Source of the DNA: Candidatus Atribacteria bacterium
Lineage (GTDB): Bacteria > Atribacterota > Phoenicimicrobiia > Phoenicimicrobiales > Stramentimicrobiaceae
Assembly: GCA_016934875.1 (NCBI GenBank)
Contig: JAFGSC010000187.1
Span: forward strand, 1 to 5,599
Reading direction: 5' to 3'
Length of the DNA: 5,599 nucleotides
Part shown: piece by piece, positions 1 to 5,091 of the stretch
Layout of the letters: each line of letters starts with the position of its first letter
Position numbering within the stretch: the first letter of the stretch is position 1
Notes under the pieces: generated by a model
Database searches by the model: none
What the model saw: only the letters and a program-made list of their open reading frames with translations
Told to the model about the DNA's origin: nothing
Translations under genes and position numbers: made by a program

Positions 1-111
1 AAGAAATACTTAAGGCAGATGGAAGAACTCGGAATCATGACATCTCAAAAAATAGGTAAGGAGATAATATTTTTGAATATCGATTTATTCAACTTACTAT
101 CTGAAACCTAG
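1..111 (+). CDS. C-terminal end of a winged-helix protein, probably Fic family (5' truncated by window)
   Basis: Only the last 36 codons are present; the frame is open from base 1 and ends at TAG 109-111. The visible peptide has the pattern of a winged-helix recognition helix and wing: KYLRQMEELGI, then a basic turn (SQKIGKE), a beta strand (IIFLNI) and a final helix (DLFNLLSE). This 'YL..LE..GIL....KIGRE..Y.N..L..LL' pattern is typical of the C-terminal winged helix that follows the catalytic domain in many Fic-family AMPylase-like proteins, and Fic is my preferred reading. An ArsR-type or other small winged-helix regulator would look similar over this short stretch, and no Fic catalytic motif (HPFxxGNGR) is in the window. 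The winged-helix call is firmer than the Fic call. Repeat site 1 follows 34 bp after the stop. Confidence 0.5.
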   Translation, partial: KKYLRQMEELGIMTSQKIGKEIIFLNIDLFNLLSET

Positions 112-145
112 ATCTAGATTTAAAATTGATTAAAAATAACACTGG

Positions 146-276
146 CTATAATACGCAATATACGTAAGCCGGGGGTTGTGGGTAAATTAAACTTTTGTAC
201 ATTTACTCAAGTTTGCAACGGCTTGATAAGTAAGAGCTTTGAAATCCCGGCCTACGCATATTACCAACCGTTAGGG
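146..276 (+). repeat. attC-like imperfect palindrome, site 1 (family I)
   Basis: An outer box CTATAAT (146-152) faces the terminal box GTTAGGG (270-276), a 6/7 match to the attC consensus GTTRRRY. Inside them, 157-173 pairs with 246-262: 15 of 17 positions are Watson-Crick. The two exceptions (162/257 and 167/252) are A opposite C on the top strand, which become T-G wobbles on the bottom strand, so the bottom strand folds completely. The unpaired spacers are 4 nt (153-156) and 7 nt (263-269), and the loop is 72 nt. It aligns without gaps to site 2 at an offset of exactly 936 bp. Conserved blocks are 149-162 (12/14), 195-204 (8/10), 225-243 (16/19) and 270-276 (7/7). The repeat and fold are seen directly; attC function is inference. 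Confidence 0.7.
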
Positions 277-347
277 GTAACCGGACCGCGATTAAGTAAA
301 CAGAGAATCAGAATCCGATAAATAGTAATCATCTAAAAGCACTCATC

Positions 348-1034
348 ATGACAACAGAAATCATCTCCTTTAACCTGGGTGTGACCAGTTGCTATTTAAT
401 CATTGGTAGAGAGATAGTAATGGTTGACGCCGGGATGCCAAATAAACTTCAACTTTTCAAAAAAATCCTGTCAAAGCATAAAATTGATCCATTACGGATT
501 AAACTTATCGTCCTTACTCATTCACATTTCGACCATTGTGGCTCTGCACGTGATATCAGAGATTTTACAGGGGCTAAGATTGCAATCCATGAAAGCGAAA
601 TAGAATGTGTTGAACATGACAAAGTATTAATACCAAAGGGGGTCAATTTAAAAGGTAAAATTACTCAACCCTTAATATTCTTTTTTAAAATTCCTTTCCC
701 AAAATTCACCCCAGACATTCTTCTTAAAAATGATCCTTATCCTCTTTCTGAGTTTGGAATAGATGGGCAAATAATACATACTCCGGGACATACTATTGGC
801 TCCTTGAGTGTTATTCTTAATTCAGGAGAAGCATTCGTTGGTTGTATGGCACATAATGGATTCCCATTTAGATTAAAACCAGGATTACCGATTTATGCTC
901 AAGATATTGGAGCCATAAAAGAAACTTGGAAAGCTCTTATTGACAGAGGGATTACTTTTGCTTATCCTGGACATGGAAAAGCTTTTCCAATTGAAGTAAT
1001 TAAAAATCAATTGAAATATCCTTCAACCAACTAA
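348..1034 (+). CDS. MBL-fold metallo-hydrolase
   Basis: A 228-residue, single-domain metallo-beta-lactamase-fold protein, probably cytoplasmic because it has no signal peptide. The order of motifs fits the fold: the early strand-turn MVDAG (25-29), the zinc motif THSHFDHCG (57-65, HxHxDH), TPGHTIGS (145-152) with the third metal histidine H148, and YPGHG (206-210) with the last ligand H209. The bridging aspartate usually found in a 'GD' pair after GHT is absent: the sequence reads FVGCMAHNG (163-171), so C166 sits at the expected place. This may mark a subfamily with cysteine as ligand or a single-metal site. The family covers glyoxalase II-like thioesterases, lactonases and others, and the substrate cannot be named from sequence. 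The start is the only sensible ATG; as usual in Bacteroidota there is no Shine-Dalgarno site. It lies alone between repeat sites 1 and 2. Confidence 0.9.
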   Translation: MTTEIISFNLGVTSCYLIIGREIVMVDAGMPNKLQLFKKILSKHKIDPLRIKLIVLTHSHFDHCGSARDIRDFTGAKIAIHESEIECVEHDKVLIPKGVNLKGKITQPLIFFFKIPFPKFTPDILLKNDPYPLSEFGIDGQIIHTPGHTIGSLSVILNSGEAFVGCMAHNGFPFRLKPGLPIYAQDIGAIKETWKALIDRGITFAYPGHGKAFPIEVIKNQLKYPSTN

Positions 1035-1081
1035 TCGAGATGATAAATACACTACTACTATTTAAAATTAAAAAAGGCTCC

Positions 1082-1212
1082 GCCTAATACCCCATATATT
1101 GCATTGCCAGCAAAGTGCTCTTTCGAGGGCTTACACATTTGGATTCCTTTTGTTTACCCGGATAAGTAGGCGCCTTGAACCAGGCAATGCACCATTTGCG
1201 AAAAAGTTAGGG
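1082..1212 (+). repeat. attC-like imperfect palindrome, site 2 (family I)
   Basis: GCCTAAT (1082-1088; 6/7 to RYYYAAC) faces GTTAGGG (1206-1212; 6/7 to GTTRRRY). Bases 1083-1088 and 1206-1211 make six pairs including one T-G. The inner arm TGCATTGCC (1100-1108) pairs perfectly with GGCAATGCA (1183-1191), and 1093-1094 and 1096-1097 extend it with mismatches. Spacing is identical to site 1: 121 nt from TAATAC to the terminal G, and a conserved block at 1161-1179 starts 45 nt before that G in both. The arm bases differ from site 1 but stay paired. The site begins 48 bp after the MBL stop, and its end lies 5 bp before the methyltransferase frame's TTG start. A short hairpin (AGGC 1075-1078 / GCCT 1082-1085) overlaps its first box. 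Confidence 0.7.
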
Positions 1213-1217
1213 CACAT

Positions 1218-1991
1218 TTGCAACTGGTTACGACATCTGCCAAACGAGGGAATAGTACCTTAAAAACCATTGCAATATCAATAAAAGCCCATCTCTTAAA
1301 ATATTACTGTAGCATATTCGTCTATAAGGGTAAAGAAACCCTTAAAGTCCCATTTATGTTAAAAAGAATTCCTCATTCCGATCTGGTTATAATAGAAGGT
1401 GAAAAGAAAACTAAGGATTATCTTAAAATGCAAAAAGCCATGGGCAAATTTTACCTTAATGACTTTTTTGCCAAATTTGATATAATTAACAGCAATGGCA
1501 GATTTCTTGAAGTTGGACCAGGAACTGGTTACCAAACAGTATTAGTATCGGAGAAATATAAACCAAAAGAGATAATAGGTCTGGAATATTCATCTGATAT
1601 GGTTAAAGTCGCAACAAAATATACCGAACAAAAGAAACTAACAGATAGAATAAAATATATAGTTGGATCTGTTGAAAACTCAGATTTAGTCCTCTCTCTT
1701 GGAAAATTTGATATAATATACTCAACATTTTCATTACATCACTGGACAGACCCAAAAACAGGTATAAAGAACCTATACAATGCTTTAGATGATAATGGCG
1801 TATTATTTATTTACGACTTTCACAGAGAAGGTTTATTCTACTATATAAACATTAAGCGCGGAGTTTGGGAATCAATAAGAGCATCTTATACAGAGGAAGA
1901 AATAATAAAACTCTTATCTGAATTAAGTATACAAAATTATATCATCCGTAAAAAAAGCTTGTACCTGGACTTTATTGTAATAAAAAATTAA
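1218..1991 (+). CDS. class I SAM-dependent methyltransferase
   Basis: A Rossmann-fold methyltransferase. In numbering from the TTG, motif I is FLEVGPGTGY (97-105), the acidic ribose-binding position is E123 in GLEYSSDM, SVENSDL (151-157) fits the adenine-contact loop, and YSTFSLHHWTDP (168-179) is the post-motif IV region of small-molecule methyltransferases. The substrate is unknown; UbiE-like annotation is common for such proteins but unsupported here. The start is uncertain. The first ATG is at 1356 (211 residues, all motifs intact). The frame upstream is open back to a TGA at 1176-1178, and the stretch from about 1290 to 1355 reads like protein (KYYCSIFVYKGKETLKVPF), which suggests translation starts earlier. 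The only standard start there is TTG 1218, 5 bp after the terminal box of site 2, whose AGGG could act as a ribosome site. I give the long version; recombination may have trimmed the original N-terminus. Confidence 0.85.
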   Translation: MQLVTTSAKRGNSTLKTIAISIKAHLLKYYCSIFVYKGKETLKVPFMLKRIPHSDLVIIEGEKKTKDYLKMQKAMGKFYLNDFFAKFDIINSNGRFLEVGPGTGYQTVLVSEKYKPKEIIGLEYSSDMVKVATKYTEQKKLTDRIKYIVGSVENSDLVLSLGKFDIIYSTFSLHHWTDPKTGIKNLYNALDDNGVLFIYDFHREGLFYYINIKRGVWESIRASYTEEEIIKLLSELSIQNYIIRKKSLYLDFIVIKN

Positions 1992-2035
1992 AACGCTCCC
2001 AACGGACACTATGAATAAGTTGCTTGTCATGCCTG

Positions 2036-2065
2036 CCCGACTGACCTCAGTCAGTCGGGGTTTTT
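2036..2065 (+). terminator. intrinsic (rho-independent) terminator
   Basis: A perfect 10-bp GC-rich stem, CCCGACTGAC (2036-2045) with GTCAGTCGGG (2050-2059), closes a 4-nt loop (CTCA) and is followed by G and five T (2061-2065). It lies 45 bp after the methyltransferase stop on the same strand and is the clearest terminator in the window. Its left half belongs to the block shared with site 4, but site 4 lacks the matching right half and the T run, so only this copy can terminate. Confidence 0.75.
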
Positions 2066-2179
2066 GCTTAGCTTCTGCACCCAAGACAAATTAGTAATGG
2101 TTCTTGCACCCGGACACGCGCATCTGCTCGCAACTATATTCCAGTATACATTGACAGTTTTCTTGCTTCGACCAACTTT

Positions 2180-2205
2180 GTACCGCCACGCCTGAGGCGG
2201 GGTAC
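2180..2205. repeat. GC-rich hairpin inside repeat site 3
   Basis: CCGCC (2183-2187) pairs with GGCGG (2196-2200) around an 8-nt loop. GTA (2180-2182) and TAC (2203-2205) extend the stem after a 2-nt bulge. No T run follows, so it is not a terminator. It lies in the part of site 3 that site 4 lacks and is markedly more GC-rich than the genes. It could be a small inserted palindromic repeat. Confidence 0.45.
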
Positions 2206-2320
2206 CAGGACTCTACCCGGTGCCGTCGTCGGGTAACACAACCTCCCCATATTGCCGGGCCGCTAGGCAAAATTGATCTCCATGACGATACAGTCTAAAC
2301 AAACTTAATAACATACAATT

Positions 2321-3106
2321 ATGAAAATTATCGATTTAACTCCCGAATATGAAAATTTATATTTCTGTTGCTTGGAAGACTGGTCAGATGAAATAAAAGA
2401 AGCCGGTGATCACAAAGCCTGCTGGTACAATCAAATGAAAGATAAGGGTCTTAGAGTAAAGCTCGCACAGGATGATGGTGGTGTGATTGGGGGAATGATT
2501 CAATATTTACCCGTAGAAATATCATTTGTAGAAGGCAAGGATTTATACTTAGTACTATGTATTTGGATTCATGGCCATAAACAAGGCATTGGCAATTATC
2601 AAAAGAAAGGAATGGGCAGAGCCCTTTTAGAGGCAGCAGAAAATGATGTTAAAGATATTGGGGCAAAAGGATTAGTTACTTGGGGCATAAGTCTTCCTTT
2701 CTTTATGAGAGCCTCATGGTTTAAAAAACATGGATATAATGTCGTAGACAAGGATGGTATTATGAGATTGTTATGGAAACCGTTTCATAAAGATGCAATG
2801 CCTCCTGCATTCATTAAACAAAGAAAAAAACCAGAATTAAAACCAGGAAAAGTAAATATTTCACTTTTCCTGAATGGATGGTGCCCTGCTCAAAATATGG
2901 TTTATGAGAGGACAAAACGGGCAATGGTTGATTTTACTAACCACATCGAATTAAATGAATATAGAACTGATAAAAAAGATGTCCAAAGAGAATGGGGTCT
3001 AACTGATGCAGTCTTTATAGATAAAAAGCAGGTCAGATCAGGACCTCCAACACCTTATAAAAAAATCAGAAAATTAATTGAAAGAAAAGTCAAAAAAATC
3101 AAATAA
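2321..3106 (+). CDS. GNAT acetyltransferase fused to a YoaP-like thioredoxin-fold domain
   Basis: A 261-residue two-domain cytoplasmic protein. Residues 1-155 form a GNAT domain: the acetyl-CoA pyrophosphate loop is QKKGMG (94-99), followed by the helix RALLEAAENDV, and the late motif ASWFKKHGYNVVDK (131-144) is the usual 'FY...GF' region. After a basic, proline-containing linker (156-177), residues 178-255 match the YoaP-like domain found C-terminal to GNAT domains: a strand then NGWCPAQN (185-192), a helix YERTKRAMVDF, and VFIDKKQVRSGPPTPYKKI (231-249). This half looks like a thioredoxin fold, with one cysteine (C188) where thioredoxins have CxxC. The acetyl acceptor is unknown. The start ATG 2321 is the first in the frame and opens directly into the GNAT fold. 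It follows site 3 by 52 bp and precedes lgt by 91 bp with no full repeat between, so the two may form one unit. Confidence 0.88.
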   Translation: MKIIDLTPEYENLYFCCLEDWSDEIKEAGDHKACWYNQMKDKGLRVKLAQDDGGVIGGMIQYLPVEISFVEGKDLYLVLCIWIHGHKQGIGNYQKKGMGRALLEAAENDVKDIGAKGLVTWGISLPFFMRASWFKKHGYNVVDKDGIMRLLWKPFHKDAMPPAFIKQRKKPELKPGKVNISLFLNGWCPAQNMVYERTKRAMVDFTNHIELNEYRTDKKDVQREWGLTDAVFIDKKQVRSGPPTPYKKIRKLIERKVKKIK

Positions 3107-3197
3107 TAACTTCGCCTAATAGAAATATTTTTGACTTTCGGGATGAATCTGTAATACACGAGAAAATAACAATACTTTAGCAAGCCAATAATAGACA

Positions 3198-4043
3198 ATG
3201 ATATTTAAATATATAAATTGGAATGCTGATCCAGAGATTTTTAATGTTTTCGGGATTTCTATAAGATACTATGGTCTCCTATTCGTAAGTGGATTAATCC
3301 TTTGCATCTATATACTAGGCTGGATTTATAAAAGAGAATCCATTCCTGCTGAAAATCTGGAAAAATTATCAATCTATAGTATGATTGGAATTCTGGTTGG
3401 GGCAAGGCTTGGACATTGTTTATTTTATGAGCCATCTTACTATTTATCACATCCTTTAGAGATGATTCTGCCAATTACTTTTCCTCCTGATGGGGGGATA
3501 AAATTTACAGGCTATCAAGGAATGGCAAGTCATGGGGGTGTGTTAGGATTACTGATTGCCCTATATATCTATTCTCGAAAGACTAAACATGAAATGATTG
3601 ATACGATTGATTTGATTGCGGTTGTTTCAGGATTGAGCTTTGGATTTATCAGACTTGGAAACTTTATGAATTCTGAAATTATCGGTATTCCGACAACTTT
3701 ACCGTGGGGTGTGATTTTTGAGCGAGTAGATAATATACCGAGACACCCAGCTCAATTGTACGAGACGATTTCATATTTTATCATTTTTACGATTATGATG
3801 CTTCTTTACAAAAATATGAGAGTCAGACTTAAAAACGGATTCTTATTTGGACTTGCGGCTGTTTTATTCTTTACAGCAAGATTATTAATTGAATTTTTAA
3901 AAGAGAACCAAGTCGGGTTTGAAGATAAAATGGCTTTAAATATGGGACAGCTTTTGAGTCTCCCTTTCATTGCCGTAGGAATTGGATTTATTTTTTATGG
4001 ATTGATGAAAACCAGAAAATCACTCAATGCTAACATCCAATAA
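3198..4043 (+). CDS. lgt: prolipoprotein diacylglyceryl transferase (Lgt)
   Basis: Inner-membrane enzyme that moves the diacylglyceryl group of phosphatidylglycerol onto the lipobox cysteine of prelipoproteins, the first step of lipoprotein maturation. At 281 residues it is near normal family length, with about seven hydrophobic segments (roughly 20-41, 57-74, 107-126, 137-153, 190-204, 214-232, 249-270). Family landmarks are present: RYYGLL (23-28), GARLGH (68-73), the catalytic-region SHGG with H112 (E. coli H103), the signature RLGNFMNSEIIG (152-163; R152, N155 and E160 match E. coli R143, N146 and E151), RHPAQLYE (182-189), and ARLLIEF (227-233) with R228 and E232. The position matching E. 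coli Y235 is F224 by my hand alignment. All other key residues look intact, so activity is likely. The position among unrelated accessory genes is odd for a housekeeping gene; it may be a second copy. Confidence 0.95.
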   Translation: MIFKYINWNADPEIFNVFGISIRYYGLLFVSGLILCIYILGWIYKRESIPAENLEKLSIYSMIGILVGARLGHCLFYEPSYYLSHPLEMILPITFPPDGGIKFTGYQGMASHGGVLGLLIALYIYSRKTKHEMIDTIDLIAVVSGLSFGFIRLGNFMNSEIIGIPTTLPWGVIFERVDNIPRHPAQLYETISYFIIFTIMMLLYKNMRVRLKNGFLFGLAAVLFFTARLLIEFLKENQVGFEDKMALNMGQLLSLPFIAVGIGFIFYGLMKTRKSLNANIQ

Positions 4044-4116
4044 TTAAGTTCCTTCAAATCTGGACAACTTCGTAGACATCAAGACTGCTGCATCATGACA
4101 ATTAATAAACACCAAA

Positions 4117-4265
4117 GCATAACACGGACGGTATAATTAATGGGCTTGTCATGCCTGCCCGACTGACTGACGTCAGGCGCGACAGCTACTCGGCTAAAGA
4201 ACCTGGACTCTGCCCGTATACTTCGTCGGGTAACACAACCTCCCTTTATTGCCGGGCCGTTGTGA
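4117..4265 (+). repeat. attC-like palindrome, site 4 (family II)
   Basis: GCATAAC (4117-4123; 6/7 to RYYYAAC) faces GTTGTGA (4259-4265; 5/7 to GTTRRRY). CATAAC (4118-4123) and GTTGTG (4259-4264) make six pairs, one of them T-G. Inside, the pairing is weaker: 4126-4127 with 4257-4258, and CGGTA (4129-4133) with 4250-4254 including one wobble. The left and right blocks are shared with site 3. A second hairpin, CCCG (4213-4216) with CGGG (4227-4230), is conserved in both copies while its loop differs. A 10-bp perfect palindrome, CTGACGTCAG (4167-4176), lies where site 3 has its terminator. The site begins 73 bp after lgt and ends 24 bp before the next start. Nothing else is recognisable between 4044 and 4289. 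Confidence 0.65.
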
Positions 4266-4289
4266 GTAACCTTAAAAAAATTGTGAATA

Positions 4290-5078
4290 ATGAAAATGCT
4301 AACTATGCTAAACCTTAAAAGTCTCCTTTCAACTTTAAGCTTTTTAATGGTTAGTCAAGTATCAGGACAAGACACAATATCTCATCTCACTATCTATCCT
4401 GCCGGTATCTCATTTGAGTACGGAACAGGTAATTATTCCGTAAAGGATGAGTTTATTTCTAACGAAAAATATTCGGGTAAGCTACCTTATTTTTCAGTTG
4501 GTTGGGCACGAAATCATAACAAATATGTCTATCAACTTGAAATGGAATATAGAAATTCTGATGAAATAAAGAACTATAATGTTTCAACTACTATAACTCA
4601 ATTTAAAATTAATCAAGGTTTTCTCTATTCTATGAAAAAGAGAGAATTGTTCAAGAAGGACTTAAATTTTTGGTTAGGACCCTCTACTGAATTATACTTT
4701 TTTAATAATAAACAGAATATTGCTGTTGATGGATTTGATTATTCACAATCATTTGCGGCCCTTTTTTCAGCAGGGATTAATATTTTTGGAACCTATTCAA
4801 TAAATCCTAAATTCCTGATAGAATCCTCATTAGATTTGCCAGTTTTGTCATTAGGATTTCGAAGTATCGATAGTGAGGAAGATGACCAAACACCAGCTAA
4901 ACTTCTAACATTATTTTCAGGCTTAAATTCTTCATTTGATTTAAGAATTCGTTACTATATATTTGATAAATTATCAATTAAAGCTGGATATAAGTTTGAA
5001 TTATGTAGAATAAGTGCATGGTATCACTTAATCTCATCTAGTGATAATCTATTATTAGGCATAATTTATAATTTTTAA
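4290..5078 (+). CDS. predicted outer-membrane beta-barrel protein, function unknown
   Basis: 262 residues. The N-terminus is a Sec signal peptide: M1-K2, a hydrophobic stretch to about V22, then SQVSGQD with probable cleavage near G26 or Q27. The rest alternates polar and hydrophobic residues in short strands rich in Tyr, Phe and Asn (for example YQLEMEYRN, FWLGPSTELYFF, FDLRIRYYIF, LSIKAGYKFEL). It ends in LLLGIIYNF with a terminal phenylalanine, the usual end of an outer-membrane barrel. Length and style resemble the small 'outer membrane beta-barrel' or PorT-like proteins of Bacteroidota, but I do not recognise a specific family. ATGs at 4290, 4296 and 4305 are all possible; the first gives the usual Met-Lys opening. 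It is followed after 13 bp by a lipoprotein S41 peptidase, so cotranscription is likely and both products would be in the envelope. Confidence 0.72.
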   Translation: MKMLTMLNLKSLLSTLSFLMVSQVSGQDTISHLTIYPAGISFEYGTGNYSVKDEFISNEKYSGKLPYFSVGWARNHNKYVYQLEMEYRNSDEIKNYNVSTTITQFKINQGFLYSMKKRELFKKDLNFWLGPSTELYFFNNKQNIAVDGFDYSQSFAALFSAGINIFGTYSINPKFLIESSLDLPVLSLGFRSIDSEEDDQTPAKLLTLFSGLNSSFDLRIRYYIFDKLSIKAGYKFELCRISAWYHLISSSDNLLLGIIYNF

Positions 5079-5091
5079 ACGGAAGACCGTA

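Larger units (their letters stand above)
1997..2268 (+). repeat. attC-like palindrome, site 3 (family II, enlarged by an internal insert)
   Basis: This element shares two blocks with site 4: 24 identical bases (2022-2045 = 4144-4167), and 2204-2262, which matches 4201-4259 at 50/59 without gaps (the last 36 bases at 34/36). TCCCAAC (1997-2003) faces GCTAGGC (2262-2268), each a 6/7 match to the attC box consensus. Flanking pairs include 2004-2005 with 2260-2261, and CACTATG (2007-2013) with CATATTG (2248-2254) at 6/7. Between the shared blocks site 3 has 158 nt where site 4 has 33, so it carries about 125 extra bases holding most of the terminator hairpin and a second GC-rich hairpin. This fills the 329-bp gap between genes; I see no small gene in it. 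Confidence 0.65.

Noticed and set aside
1070..1085. AGGC-TCC-GCCT hairpin with six A before it, a possible minus-strand terminator
   Set aside because: The stem is only four pairs and no minus-strand gene ends here; it overlaps the first box of repeat site 2.
3126..3133. TATTTTTG, a perfect TAnnTTTG -7 element upstream of lgt
   Set aside because: No TTG-type -33 element lies 19 to 21 bases upstream, and such strings are common in AT-rich spacers.
3259..3474. A 71-codon open frame on the minus strand within lgt
   Set aside because: It is fully antisense to a well-supported gene, has no recognisable motif, and is explained by chance.
4167..4176. CTGACGTCAG palindrome as an operator
   Set aside because: It sits inside repeat site 4, over 100 bp from the next start, and is not repeated near other genes here; more likely part of the repeat.
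146..4265. Insertion sequences or MITEs with target-site duplications as the origin of the four repeats
   Set aside because: I found no clear direct duplications at the ends and no transposase in the window; not excluded, but the attC-like ends fit better.
112..4289. CRISPR array, tRNA or rRNA in the spacers
   Set aside because: The repeats number two per family, are separated by whole genes and are palindromic over more than 100 bases; no cloverleaf or rRNA-like sequence was seen.
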